Source: Agromyces fucosus (GTDB lineage Bacteria > Actinomycetota > Actinomycetes > Actinomycetales > Microbacteriaceae). Taken from it: DNA of 64,000 nt. Shown here in pieces: positions 9,448-17,853 of this stretch. The stretch covers positions 558,001 through 622,000 of the forward strand of contig NZ_SDPO01000003.1 of assembly GCF_004134865.1 (NCBI RefSeq). Direction: 5' to 3'. Made by a program: the position numbers and the translations under genes. The notes beneath the pieces were generated by a model. That model was not told where the DNA came from and did no database searches. It saw only the letters and a list, made by a program, of their open reading frames with translations. How positions within the stretch are numbered: the first letter of the stretch is position 1; every line of letters starts with the position of its first letter.

Positions 9448-10326
9448 ATGACGTTCAATCCCGACGCCGACATCAGCAAGGGCAGGGCTTCGAAGCGCGG
9501 CCGCAACACCGGCATCGCCCTCGGTGGCGGCGGCCTCGGCGTGCTCGCGATCTTCCTGATCTCTCAGTTCCTCGGCGTCGACCTCAGCGGGCTCGTCGGC
9601 GGCGGAGCCCAGCCGGAAGCGAGCGACTCCACGCTCGAGCACTGCCTCACCGGCGAGGATGCGAACGAGGACGTCGAGTGCCGCATGAAGGGCGCTTCGG
9701 CGTCGCTCGAGGCGTACTGGGCCGAGGAGGCGCCGGCACTGGGCGTGAACTACAACGCGCCACAGGACTTCGCGCTCTTCGACCAGGCCACGACGACGGG
9801 ATGCGGCAGCGCCTCGTCGGCGACCGGTCCGTTCTACTGCCCGCCCGACCAGACGATCTACATCGACGTGACGTTCTACGACGAACTGCGCAGCAGGTTC
9901 GGCGCCAGCGGCGGCCCGCTCGCCGAGATGTACGTCATCGCGCACGAGTGGGGCCACCACGTGCAGAACCTCGCCGGCGTGCTCGAGCGCTCGCAAGACG
10001 GGCAGACCGGGCCGTCGTCGAGCGCCGTTCGGGTCGAACTGCAGGCCGATTGCTTCGCCGGCGCCTGGGTGGCCAATGCGTCCACAGTGCCCGATGACAG
10101 CGGCGTGCCGTTCCTGCAGCCGATCACGGCGGCGCAGCGCAGGGATGCCCTCGACGCGGCAGCGGCAGTCGGCGACGACCACATCCAGCAGGCGACGCAG
10201 GGACAGGTGAATCCGCACACGTTCACGCACGGCACGAGCGAGCAGCGGATGAACTGGTTCGAGACCGGCTTCGAGCAGGGTGCCGGGGCCTGCGACACGT
10301 TCTCGGTCAGCCCCGACGCGCTCTGA
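9448..10326 (+). CDS. Neutral zinc metallopeptidase (YpfJ family)
   Basis: A 292-residue membrane-anchored protein of the putative zinc-peptidase family PF04228. The N-terminal part is basic, then comes one membrane helix (about residues 24-46), and the rest should be outside. The zinc site is HEWGHH (H166, E167, H170) with a third ligand E197 in VELQADCFAG. Cysteines at both ends of the outer domain may form disulphides. Substrate unknown. The -10 box TAGCGT (9436-9441) overlaps the pip stop codon and ends six bases before the ATG, so the gene probably has its own leaderless promoter inside the end of pip. Confidence 0.9.
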   Translation: MTFNPDADISKGRASKRGRNTGIALGGGGLGVLAIFLISQFLGVDLSGLVGGGAQPEASDSTLEHCLTGEDANEDVECRMKGASASLEAYWAEEAPALGVNYNAPQDFALFDQATTTGCGSASSATGPFYCPPDQTIYIDVTFYDELRSRFGASGGPLAEMYVIAHEWGHHVQNLAGVLERSQDGQTGPSSSAVRVELQADCFAGAWVANASTVPDDSGVPFLQPITAAQRRDALDAAAAVGDDHIQQATQGQVNPHTFTHGTSEQRMNWFETGFEQGAGACDTFSVSPDAL

Positions 10327-10332
10327 CGAATC

Positions 10333-10364
10333 GGTGCGCGGCCGGTCGGGCCGATCGGCGCACC
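10333..10364 (+). terminator. Hairpin after the zinc peptidase gene
   Basis: Arms GGTGCGC and GCGCACC with extra inner pairing (GGTC/GATC), followed by CCCCTTG. Moderate quality. Confidence 0.45.
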
Positions 10365-10464
10365 CCCTTGAATGCCCCATGTTGCTCGACCCGCGTCATG
10401 ATCGAGCGTGATCGCCGTCTCTTCAGTAAGCGCACCGCGACGTGCGCAGATTGGAGCACGAGCC

Positions 10465-10728
10465 ATGGGCCGACGACGACGCGAGATCCCGACTCCCCAC
10501 CGCGAGTTCTTCCGAGCGGTGACGATCGACGAGACGGTGGCGCTCTCGTGCACCTGCAGCCGGGGCGCCGACCACTGGTACGCGGAACCGATGGGGGAGG
10601 CGCCGCGCGGCGGAGCGCCCCGCCCCAGCACGCGGACCGGGACGACCGCGACGCCCGACGCGGAGGGGCCGAGGCTCAGCCTTCGAGCGCCGCGACGATC
10701 GCCTGACCGAGCCGGACTGGCATGGTGA
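10465..10728 (+). CDS. Hypothetical 87-residue protein (doubtful)
   Basis: An open frame starting at an ATG with GGAG nine bases upstream (10453-10456). The first 45 residues look protein-like (PTPHREFFRAVTIDETVALS, then CTCSRGADHWY), with a CxC pair and no membrane helix. The second half is Arg/Pro-rich low-complexity sequence, and its last codons run antisense through a hydrolase gene remnant. The 10327-10824 gap holds only this frame, the remnant and the hairpin at 10333. I give no function. Confidence 0.3.
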   Translation: MGRRRREIPTPHREFFRAVTIDETVALSCTCSRGADHWYAEPMGEAPRGGAPRPSTRTGTTATPDAEGPRLSLRAPRRSPDRAGLAW

Positions 10729-10764
10729 ACTGCGGCCAGTGCCCGGGCAGGTCGAAGGAGCACG
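10676..10764 (-). pseudogene. C-terminal remnant of an alpha/beta hydrolase
   Basis: On the minus strand, about 29 codons read SFDLPGHWPQFTMPVRLGQA followed by IVAALEG and a stop. This resembles the C-terminal catalytic-His segment of alpha/beta-hydrolase esterases (GHWPQ...PxxLGQAI). A TGA lies in frame a few codons upstream and no hydrolase core is found further right, so this looks like a decayed 3' end left by a deletion next to the EamA gene. Confidence 0.55.
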
Positions 10765-10824
10765 ACGGACGCCGTCCTCAGACATCGCGGCGCTCCATGG
10801 GAAGCGCCGGCGGAGCCGGGGTGA

Positions 10825-11769
10825 TCAGCCCAGTGCGACCTTCGCCCTCCGGCCGGCATTCGCGGTCGCGAGCACGACGATCCCCGCGGCCAGCACGAGC
10901 AGTCCGAGCAGTGCGCCGGGGGTGAGTGCCTCCCCGAGGACTGCCACGCCGAGGATGCCGGCGGTCAATGGCTCGGCGAGCGTCAGTGTCGAGACGGTCG
11001 CGGGTGCGAGTCCGCCGAGGCCGTAGCCGAACATCAGGTAGGCGACGGTCGTCGTCACGAGGCCGAGCCAGAGGGCCATCGCGAGACCGGGCCCGGTCGC
11101 GAGCCACGAGGCATCCGTCATCGCAAGCAGGGGGATGCTGCAGGCCGCCGCGACGCCGAACAGCGCGCCCATGCTCGCGGATCCGCTCCACCCGCGGTCG
11201 AGCAGCGCCTTCGCGGCGAGCGTGTAGACGGCGTACGAGGCGCCCGCGCCGAGTGAGGCGACCAGCCCGAGCGGATCGGCTCCCGTGGCGCTGCCGCCCC
11301 CACCCGTCGCCGCGGCCAGGATGCCGACGCCGATGGTCGCGATCGCGGTCGCGACGGCCCAGCGGTGCCCGGGATAGCGGCGGCGCAGCGCCCAGTCGAG
11401 GCCGCCGGTGATGACGGGCGCCGAGCCGAGCGCCACGACCGTGCCGACGGCGACGCCGTTCGCGGCGGTGCCGGCGAAGAAGGCCGGCTGGTAGGCGAGC
11501 ACTCCTACTGCGCCGATCGCGACGAGCAGCCAGGCGGGCAGCGGATGCCTCGGGCCGACGCCGGCCGCCGGGAGGGCGGGTGTCCCGACCGCACCGCGCC
11601 GGCGGCCGGCGAAGATCGTGATCACGGCGGCGATGCCGAGGGCGCCACCGCCGATCAGGATTCGCGCCGCGCCGACCGAGGCCGCGCTCGCCTCGGGGCC
11701 GAGCGCCTGCGCGGTGCCCGTCGTGCCGAAGCAGACGGCCGCGAGCAGCACGGCGGTCACGAATCGCAT
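10825..11769 (-). CDS. EamA/DMT-superfamily transporter
   Basis: A 314-residue inner-membrane protein with about ten helices arranged as two EamA repeats (about residues 5-140 and 155-300). The family exports or imports metabolites such as amino acids, purines or sugars; the substrate cannot be read from sequence. The glycine-rich loop near residue 165 (ATGGGGSATGAD) links the halves. The start lies six bases after TAACAA inside the inverted repeat ATTGT-GTA-ACAAT, which suggests a leaderless and possibly regulated message. It is transcribed away from the alcohol dehydrogenase gene. Confidence 0.85.
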   Translation of the reverse strand: MRFVTAVLLAAVCFGTTGTAQALGPEASAASVGAARILIGGGALGIAAVITIFAGRRRGAVGTPALPAAGVGPRHPLPAWLLVAIGAVGVLAYQPAFFAGTAANGVAVGTVVALGSAPVITGGLDWALRRRYPGHRWAVATAIATIGVGILAAATGGGGSATGADPLGLVASLGAGASYAVYTLAAKALLDRGWSGSASMGALFGVAAACSIPLLAMTDASWLATGPGLAMALWLGLVTTTVAYLMFGYGLGGLAPATVSTLTLAEPLTAGILGVAVLGEALTPGALLGLLVLAAGIVVLATANAGRRAKVALG

Positions 11770-11774
11770 GGCAC

Positions 11775-11787
11775 ATTGTTACACAAT
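11775..11787 (-). promoter_or_regulatory. Inverted repeat at the EamA promoter
   Basis: ATTGT and ACAAT arms around a three-base centre overlap the presumed -10 box and lie six bases before the start codon. A dimeric repressor could bind here; the regulator is not known. Confidence 0.4.
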
Positions 11788-11921
11788 CACGCCACCGCCG
11801 CTGGACCGCCCGTACGAGCGGGCGCTCGCGGGCCGATAAGCTCGCGGATGTCGCGCGCGCGATCCGGCGACGATGCCGTGACTGCCGCCGACATCCGTGA
11901 CCCGATACGGAAAGGACTCCT

Positions 11922-12965
11922 GTGCGCGCCGTGCTCTTCAACGCCTTCGGTGTGAACCCCGAACTCGTCGACGTGCCGGAGCCCGAGTGCCCGCCCCGCG
12001 GCGCCGTGATCCGGGTTCGCGCGACCGGCGTCTGCCGCAGCGACTGGCATGCCTGGATGGGCCACGACGACACCGTGTCGCTTCCACATGTTCCCGGCCA
12101 CGAGTTCGCCGGTGAGATCGCCGTGCTCGGCACGGACGTCGACCCCGACGCCGGCTGGGCGGTCGGCGACCGCGTCACCGCCCCCTTCATCTGCGCGTGC
12201 GGGCGCTGCCACGAGTGCCTCACCGGCAACGAGCAGGTCTGCGACCACCAGTCCCAGCCCGGCTTCACGCACTGGGGCTCGTTCGCGGAGTTCGTGGCGA
12301 TCGACGAGGCCGAGCTGAACCTCATCCGTCTGCCCGAGTCGCTCGGCTTCGTCGAGGCCGCATCGCTCGGCTGCCGCTTCGCGACCGCCTACCGGGCCAT
12401 CGTCTCGCGCTCCCGGCTCGCCCCCGGCGAGCAGATCGCGGTGCACGGATGCGGCGGGGTCGGCCTCTCCGCGATCATGATCGCCGTCGCGGCAGGCGTG
12501 AAGGTCTACGGCGTCGACGTCTCCGACGCCGCGCTCGCCGCGGCCGAGGGGCTCGGCGCGGTGCCGCTGCAGGGCGGCGAGGGCGCCGCGGAGCGCATCC
12601 TCGAAGCCTCGGGCGGGGGCGTCGACGTCTCGGTCGACGCCTTCGGTTCGACGGAGACCTCCTTCGCCTCGGTGCGGAGCCTGAAGAAGCGCGGCCGACA
12701 CGTGCAGATCGGGCTCATGGTCGGCGACTCCGCGCTCGCCGCCATGCCGATGGATGCCGTGATCGCCGGCGAACTCGAGATCCTCGGCAGCCACGGCATG
12801 GCGGCGCACGAGTACCCCTCCATGCTCGGCGCCGTCGCCTCCGGCGACTTCCGTCCGATCGAGCTCGTCGGGCGGCGCATCACGCTCGACGAGGTTCCCG
12901 CGGCGCTCGCCGCGATGGGCACCGCCGGCGGCGGGGGCTCGGGCATGACGGTCGTCGAGCTGTAG
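11922..12965 (+). CDS. Zinc-dependent medium-chain alcohol dehydrogenase
   Basis: A 347-residue NAD(P)-linked oxidoreductase. The N-terminal GroES-like domain (about 1-150) holds the catalytic zinc ligands in GVCRSDW (Cys) and GHEFAGE (His/Glu) and a structural-zinc cluster CxCGRCHECxxGNEQVC; the Rossmann domain (about 155-300) has GCGGVGLSA. The GTG start is supported by AAAGGA (11911-11916). The substrate is unclear: close relatives are annotated as alcohol or sorbitol-type dehydrogenases. It stands alone between the divergent EamA gene and a DUF2510 gene. Confidence 0.9.
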   Translation: MRAVLFNAFGVNPELVDVPEPECPPRGAVIRVRATGVCRSDWHAWMGHDDTVSLPHVPGHEFAGEIAVLGTDVDPDAGWAVGDRVTAPFICACGRCHECLTGNEQVCDHQSQPGFTHWGSFAEFVAIDEAELNLIRLPESLGFVEAASLGCRFATAYRAIVSRSRLAPGEQIAVHGCGGVGLSAIMIAVAAGVKVYGVDVSDAALAAAEGLGAVPLQGGEGAAERILEASGGGVDVSVDAFGSTETSFASVRSLKKRGRHVQIGLMVGDSALAAMPMDAVIAGELEILGSHGMAAHEYPSMLGAVASGDFRPIELVGRRITLDEVPAALAAMGTAGGGGSGMTVVEL

Positions 12966-13042
12966 CGGCATCCGCTCGCCGTGTTCCGGAGCGTGGACGC
13001 CGTCGTGCCCGTAGCATGTCCGAGAACCCTCAGGAGGAACCG

Positions 13043-13846
13043 ATGAGCGATGGTCGTGCGGCACCCGCAGGCTGGTATCCCGACCCGAGCGATGCCACCG
13101 CGCAGCGCTGGTGGAACGGCGCGCAATGGACCGAGCACGTCGCGCCGGCGGCGCCGGTCGCGCCCGTCGAGCAGGCCGCCCCGGCACGGTCGGTCCCGCC
13201 GGTCGTGGCTCCCGCCGTCGAACCCCCGGTGGCCGCTCCCGCGTACGTCGCGCCGGTGACCCCGGCGTATGCGCCGGCCTACACCTCCGCACCCGCGTAC
13301 GCGGCGACCCCGGTGTACGGCGCCGGGCAGCCGGCTCCGTACAGCGGCGCCGCGGCGACGGCTCGCGTGCCAGAGGGCACCCCGGTCGACACGCTCTGGA
13401 TCTGGCTGATCGTGGCGATGCCGGTGCTCGCCGCACTGCCCATCTTCCTCTGGGACTTCGAGGGCTACATGGAGCAGTCGATGTACCCGTCGTCGAACTC
13501 GATGATCACGGCCCTCGGCCCGTACACCGACCCGTGGTACCTCGCCGCGACGTTCGGGGGATGGATCGTCTACGGTCTCTCGGTCTGGTTCGCCGCCCTC
13601 GACAGTGCCAAGCTCGCGAAGCTCGGCTACCAGCGCCGGTTCCACTGGGCCTGGGCGTTCCTCTCGTCCCTCGTGTACGTCATCGGCCGCTCGGTCGTGG
13701 TGCGGCGGCAGGCCGGTCGCGGGTACCTGCCGATGGCCGCCGCGATCGCGCTCACCGTCGTGCTCACGATCGGCGTGATCGCGTGGGTCGTCGTGATGAT
13801 GGTGAACGTCGTCAACACGTCGATGGAGATGTACCCCTCGTACTGA
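13043..13846 (+). CDS. DUF2510 domain membrane protein
   Basis: A 267-residue protein. The N-terminus has a DUF2510 motif (AGWYPDPSDATAQRWWNGAQ, then WTEHV), a short Trp-rich actinobacterial domain of unknown role. A long Ala/Pro/Val linker (about 35-115) with YAPAY-type repeats follows, then about four membrane helices (from residue 115 on). AGGAGG (13032-13037) fixes the start. Such proteins are thought to work at the membrane, but no reaction is known. It converges on the MFS gene. Confidence 0.85.
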   Translation: MSDGRAAPAGWYPDPSDATAQRWWNGAQWTEHVAPAAPVAPVEQAAPARSVPPVVAPAVEPPVAAPAYVAPVTPAYAPAYTSAPAYAATPVYGAGQPAPYSGAAATARVPEGTPVDTLWIWLIVAMPVLAALPIFLWDFEGYMEQSMYPSSNSMITALGPYTDPWYLAATFGGWIVYGLSVWFAALDSAKLAKLGYQRRFHWAWAFLSSLVYVIGRSVVVRRQAGRGYLPMAAAIALTVVLTIGVIAWVVVMMVNVVNTSMEMYPSY

Positions 13847-13883
13847 TCGGCACGACCGGTCGGGGCGCCTGACGGCGCGTGCC

Positions 13884-13909
13884 CGTGGACGCCGCTGCCG
13901 GCGTCCACG
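13884..13909. terminator. Bidirectional hairpin between convergent genes
   Basis: Perfect 11-bp arms (CGTGGACGCCG and its complement) with a CTGC loop, between the DUF2510 gene and the MFS gene. Confidence 0.7.
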
Positions 13910-13923
13910 AGCACGCGGTCCGT

Positions 13924-15375
13924 TCAGGCGTCCACCAGCTCCTCGGCGGGCGCGCTCGCCGAGCGGGGCGCCGCACGCAGGAGCACGGCGGAGGCCACGA
14001 GCCCGATGACGGCCAGCACGGCGGCGCCGATGAAGGCCGATGAGAACCCGGCCGTGAGCGCCGCGGCATCCGCAGCACCGCCGGTCGCCTCACTCGAGAC
14101 GGCGGCGGTCACCGCAGCACCGACGGCCGTCAGCACGGCGAGGCCGATCGCCGAGCCGATCTGGTAGCTCGTGTTCACGAGGCCCGACGCGACGCCCGTC
14201 TCCTCGGGGCGTGCGGCGCCGATCGCCGTGCCGAGCGACGGCACGAACGCGAGCGCCATGCCGAGCGCTGCGACGAGCGAGGCGGGCAGCACGTCGACGG
14301 CGTAGCTGCCGTCGGGCCGGGCGAGTGCGAGCCAGCCGAGTCCGACCGCGAGCAGGGCGAATCCGCCGACGATGAGCGGCTTCGCCCCGAACCGCGCCTG
14401 CAGTCGCGGCGCCACGGCGACCATGCCGACCACGATGAGCGCGGTCATCGGCAGGAGCGCGGCACCCGAGGCGAACGCGCCCGCACCGAGCACCTGCTGC
14501 AGGTAGAGGTTCAGGAAGAACCACATGGAGACCCAGGCGGCGCCGAGGAGCAGCTGCGCGAGGTTCGCGGCGCCGAGCTGCGGGGCCCGGAAGATGCCGA
14601 GGCGCAGCAGCGGCGTGCGGCGGCGGGCCTGGATCGCGAAGAATGCGATGAGCAGGGCGGCGCCGGCGACCAGGGCGACGATCGTCTCGACCGAGGCCCA
14701 GCCCACCTCGGGTGCGCGCACGACGCCGTAGACGATCGCGGCGAGTCCCGCGGTCGCGGTGAGCGCACCGGCGACGTCGACGCGCCCGCGGCCGCCCGCG
14801 ACGCGGGGGAGTGCGAACGGCGTCAGGATGATGACGAGCGCGGCGATCGGCACGGTCGCGTAGAACACCCACGGCCAGCTCGCGTACTCGGTGAGCACGC
14901 CGCCGAGGAAGACGCCGGCCGTACCCCCGATGGGTGCGGCGGCGCCGTAGACCGCGAAGGCGCGCGGCAGGTCGGCGGTGCCGCCGAACAGCGTCATCAG
15001 CAGGGTGAGCGCGGCCGGGGCGATGAGCGCGGCGCCCGCGCCCTGGACGGCGCGACCGGCGATCTCGAGGCCGACGTTGCTCGCGGCGCCCGCGAGCACG
15101 CTGCCGATGAGCAGCGTGAGCCAGCCGGCGATGAACACCCGGCGTGCTCCGAACACGTCGGAGAGGCGTCCCCCGAGCAGCAGGAGGCCGCCGAAGGCGA
15201 TGACGTAGGCGTTGAACACCCATGACAGGGACTCGGGGGTGAACCCGAGTTCGGCCTGGATGTCGGGCAGGGCGACGCCGATGATCGACGTGTCCATGAT
15301 GACGACGAACTGGGCGGCCGCGATGAGCGCGAGGCCGAACCACCGACGTCTCGTCGGCGGAGAGGATGCTGGCAT
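13924..15375 (-). CDS. MFS drug-efflux transporter, DHA2 (EmrB/QacA) type
   Basis: A 483-residue, 14-helix-type major facilitator. The first helices carry the DHA2 signature VVIMDTSIIGVALPDIQ (about residues 20-36), and GGRLSDVFGARR between helices 2 and 3 is the MFS motif A. The family exports drugs, dyes and toxic organic compounds by proton antiport. Start at 15375 is chosen because AAGGAG precedes it; an in-frame ATG at 15423 would run through the promoter. A CsoR-type palindrome just upstream suggests induction by copper, another thiophilic metal or sulphur stress, unusual for this family. Confidence 0.92.
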   Translation of the reverse strand: MPASSPPTRRRWFGLALIAAAQFVVIMDTSIIGVALPDIQAELGFTPESLSWVFNAYVIAFGGLLLLGGRLSDVFGARRVFIAGWLTLLIGSVLAGAASNVGLEIAGRAVQGAGAALIAPAALTLLMTLFGGTADLPRAFAVYGAAAPIGGTAGVFLGGVLTEYASWPWVFYATVPIAALVIILTPFALPRVAGGRGRVDVAGALTATAGLAAIVYGVVRAPEVGWASVETIVALVAGAALLIAFFAIQARRRTPLLRLGIFRAPQLGAANLAQLLLGAAWVSMWFFLNLYLQQVLGAGAFASGAALLPMTALIVVGMVAVAPRLQARFGAKPLIVGGFALLAVGLGWLALARPDGSYAVDVLPASLVAALGMALAFVPSLGTAIGAARPEETGVASGLVNTSYQIGSAIGLAVLTAVGAAVTAAVSSEATGGAADAAALTAGFSSAFIGAAVLAVIGLVASAVLLRAAPRSASAPAEELVDA

Positions 15376-15392
15376 GAGAACTCCTTCTGTGA

Positions 15393-15409
15393 ATACCCCT
15401 AGGGGGTAT
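15393..15409 (-). promoter_or_regulatory. CsoR/CstR-type operator palindrome
   Basis: The 17-bp sequence ATACCCCTAGGGGGTAT has perfect 7-bp arms around TAG. It matches the well-known operator form of the CsoR/RcnR/CstR family (copper, nickel/cobalt or persulphide sensors). It lies directly between the -10 box and the Shine-Dalgarno of the MFS gene, where binding would block transcription. No CsoR-like gene is in the window. Confidence 0.7.
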
Positions 15410-15410
15410 A

Positions 15411-15440
15411 GATATACCGACAATGGAGCGCCCGTGTCAA
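15411..15440 (-). promoter_or_regulatory. Promoter of the MFS efflux gene
   Basis: Minus-strand TTGACA (15435-15440) and TATATC (15411-15416) are 18 bases apart. This is one of the best -35/-10 pairs in the window. Confidence 0.75.
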
Positions 15441-15519
15441 GCGGCGGGCACCGCGTGACGAGGCCGGGGCCCCGGCGGGTGCACTGGCCGGTCGCCCCGC
15501 GACGCGCCAGAATGGGGCG

Positions 15520-16569
15520 ATGGACCCCGTGGCGGCACTCGAGGAGATCGCGTTCCTGCTCGAGCGCGATCGGGCATCGGCGTTCAAGTCGAAGGCGTTC
15601 CGCCGGGCGGCCGACGTCATCCGGCCGCTCGACCCCGACGAGGTCGCCGCTCGCGTCGCCGACGGTCGCCTGCAGCGCACGAAGGGCATCGGCGACACGA
15701 CGTTCGCGGTCATCGCGCAGGCGAGCGACGGTGCGGTGCCCGACTACCTCGCCGACCTCCGCACGCGCGCCGGGCTCTCACCCGAGGGCGCGCACACCGG
15801 CCTCAGGGCGCAGCTCCGCGGTGACCTGCACAGCCACACCGACTGGTCCGACGGCACCACGAGCCTCGAGACGATGGCGCGCGCCGCCGAGGCGCTCGGG
15901 CTCGAGTACCTCACGATCACCGACCACTCGCCGAGTCTCCGGGTGGCCAACGGACTCAGCGCCGAGCGGCTCACCGCCCAGCAGCAGGCGATCGCCGACG
16001 TGCAGGCAGGGGCCCGCGGCATCCGCCTGCTTCGCGGCATCGAGGTCGACATCCTGCTCGACGGCGCCCTCGACCAGACCCCCGAGATGCTCGATCGCCT
16101 CGACATCGTGGTCGCGAGCGTGCACTCGAAGCTCCGCACCGAGGCGCCCGAGATGACGAAGCGGATGCTGCGCGCCATCGCCGACCCGCACACGAACGTG
16201 CTCGGGCACTGCACCGGCCGGCTCGTCGAGGGGTCGCGCGGCACCCGGCCGCAGTCGACCTTCGACGCCCACGCGGTCTTCGAGGCGTGCGCCGAGCACG
16301 GAGTCGCCGTCGAGATCAACTCGCGGCCCGAACGGCAGGACCCGCCCGACGAGCTCATCGCGATCGCCCTCGAGGCCGGCTGCCTGTTCTCGATCGACAG
16401 CGACGCCCATGCGCCAGGGCACCTCACGTTCCTCGAGCTCGGGGCGGCGCGCGCGACGGCGAACGGCGTGCCGGCCGAGCGCATCGTGACGACCTGGCCC
16501 GTCGAACGACTGCTCGAATGGAGTCGCGACCGCGGAGTGCGCACCGCACGCGAGGAAGGACGACCATGA
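15520..16569 (+). CDS. PHP-domain phosphoesterase (PolX-type C-terminal half)
   Basis: A 349-residue protein combining an N-terminal helix-hairpin-helix-like region (residues 1-95, including TKGIGDTTFAVI) with a metal-binding PHP domain (about 100-340: GDLHSHTDWSDG, TDHSP, RGIEVDIL, ASVHS, IDSDAHAPG). The arrangement resembles bacterial PolX family DNA polymerase/nuclease, but the polymerase palm is missing, so only a nuclease or phosphatase role is plausible. The start is six bases after CAGAAT with no Shine-Dalgarno. The stop overlaps the next start (ATGA), so the two genes are coupled. Confidence 0.85.
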   Translation: MDPVAALEEIAFLLERDRASAFKSKAFRRAADVIRPLDPDEVAARVADGRLQRTKGIGDTTFAVIAQASDGAVPDYLADLRTRAGLSPEGAHTGLRAQLRGDLHSHTDWSDGTTSLETMARAAEALGLEYLTITDHSPSLRVANGLSAERLTAQQQAIADVQAGARGIRLLRGIEVDILLDGALDQTPEMLDRLDIVVASVHSKLRTEAPEMTKRMLRAIADPHTNVLGHCTGRLVEGSRGTRPQSTFDAHAVFEACAEHGVAVEINSRPERQDPPDELIAIALEAGCLFSIDSDAHAPGHLTFLELGAARATANGVPAERIVTTWPVERLLEWSRDRGVRTAREEGRP

Positions 16570-16946
16570 GCACCTGGACCGCCGAGGAACTCGACCGGGT
16601 CGGCGCAGCCGACGAACTGCAGATCGCCTCTCGCCGTGCCGACGGATCGCTGCGACCGTTCGTGACCATCTGGGTCGCACGGGTAGGCGATGAGCTGTTC
16701 GTCCGGTCCGCTTACGGGCCGGGCAATCCGTGGTTCCGCAGGGCCCAGGCGAGCGGCGCGGGTCGCATCCGTGCGGGCGGCGTGGAGCGCGACGTCGCGT
16801 TCGTCGAGCCGCCGGCCGACGTGCACGAGGCCGTCGACGCCGCGTACCACGCGAAGTACGACCGATACGGGCCGAAGATCGTCGGTACCGTGGTCGGGCC
16901 GCAGGTCATCGCCACGACGCTCCGGCTGGAGCCGGCCGCCGTCTGA
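16566..16946 (+). CDS. DUF2255 family protein
   Basis: A 126-residue protein that fits DUF2255, a small split-barrel family related to pyridoxamine-phosphate-oxidase/nitroreductase-like folds. Features seen: a two-strand start (ELQIASRRADGSLRPFVTIW), then VRSAYGPGNPWFRR and a C-terminal helix around YHAKYDRYGPKIV. The function is not known; flavin or F420 binding is possible for this fold. It overlaps the PHP gene by four bases and has GAAGGA upstream. Confidence 0.75.
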   Translation: MSTWTAEELDRVGAADELQIASRRADGSLRPFVTIWVARVGDELFVRSAYGPGNPWFRRAQASGAGRIRAGGVERDVAFVEPPADVHEAVDAAYHAKYDRYGPKIVGTVVGPQVIATTLRLEPAAV

Positions 16947-17045
16947 CTCGCGGCCACCCGAGCGGGGTCCGTGCCTGGTGGGCTGACGCCCTGGCGAGCC
17001 GGGCCCCCGGCGGCGACCGGTCCCTCGTCGTGACATGATTTCTGC

Positions 17046-17837
17046 ATGCCCAATGCGCTGCGCGTCACCCCTCGGGTCTGGATCGGCTTCGCGATCTGGG
17101 TCGGCTACCTCGTCGTGATCTTCGCCATGCAGAGGGTGACGGGCGTGCCCTACACCGAGCTCGGCGAGAGCGGCGAGAACCTGTTCTTCGGCGTCGGACT
17201 CTCACTCATCGTCGGCACCGTGCTGCTCGCGATCACGACGTCGCTGCTCGGTTGGTGGCGCCCGGCGCTGTTCGATGCGGCGCGGAGCCGTCACCGGTGG
17301 CCGCTCATCGCACCGTTCGCGATGGCGGTGCTGCTGGTCGTGAACCTCGCAGTGACCGATTGGGCGGCCTACGACGCGGCCTTCTTCGGCGCGTCGATCG
17401 TGCTGCTGCTCGTCGGCTTCACCGAGGAGCTCACGACTCGAGGCTTGCTGCTCGTGGGTCTCCGTAGCCGCCTGTCGGAGCCGTGGGTCTGGTTCCTCAC
17501 CACACTCGCTTTCGCGCTCATGCACTACGTGAACGTGCTGACCGGCCAGGACTTCCTGCCGACGACACTGCAGGTCGGATACGCCTTCCTCGGCGGCACG
17601 ATCTTCTACATCCTGCGACGCACGACCGGCTCGCTCGTGTGGGCGATGGTGCTGCACGGCTTCTGGGACTTCTCGACGTTCTCGTCGGGCTACGGCGAGA
17701 CGTCACCGCTGGTCGGGCTGACCGCCACCCTCTACGGCGTCGTCGGGTTGTTCGCCCTCGTGGCGGTGTGGTGGACCTTCCGCAGCGCCGCGCAGTCGGA
17801 TGTCCCGAACGTGATGGCCGCGCGCCCGGCCGTGTAA
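17046..17837 (+). CDS. CPBP-family intramembrane metalloprotease
   Basis: A 263-residue protein with about eight membrane helices belonging to the CAAX protease/bacteriocin-processing family (Abi). All motifs are present: EELTTRG (E127, E128, R132), FALMHYVNV (H160) and HGFWD (H204), which bind metal inside the membrane. Bacterial members process or give immunity to peptides; the substrate is unknown here. The ATG follows CATGAT by six bases with no Shine-Dalgarno, so the message may be leaderless. It converges on the hydrolase gene. Confidence 0.9.
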   Translation: MPNALRVTPRVWIGFAIWVGYLVVIFAMQRVTGVPYTELGESGENLFFGVGLSLIVGTVLLAITTSLLGWWRPALFDAARSRHRWPLIAPFAMAVLLVVNLAVTDWAAYDAAFFGASIVLLLVGFTEELTTRGLLLVGLRSRLSEPWVWFLTTLAFALMHYVNVLTGQDFLPTTLQVGYAFLGGTIFYILRRTTGSLVWAMVLHGFWDFSTFSSGYGETSPLVGLTATLYGVVGLFALVAVWWTFRSAAQSDVPNVMAARPAV

Positions 17838-17853
17838 CGGCGGCGAGCGTCGC

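Noticed and set aside
8521..10380. A minus-strand frame with a polyvaline stretch
   Set aside because: The valine run is the reverse complement of the GAC/GAT tract in pip; a hydrophobic run of that kind has no membrane-protein context here.
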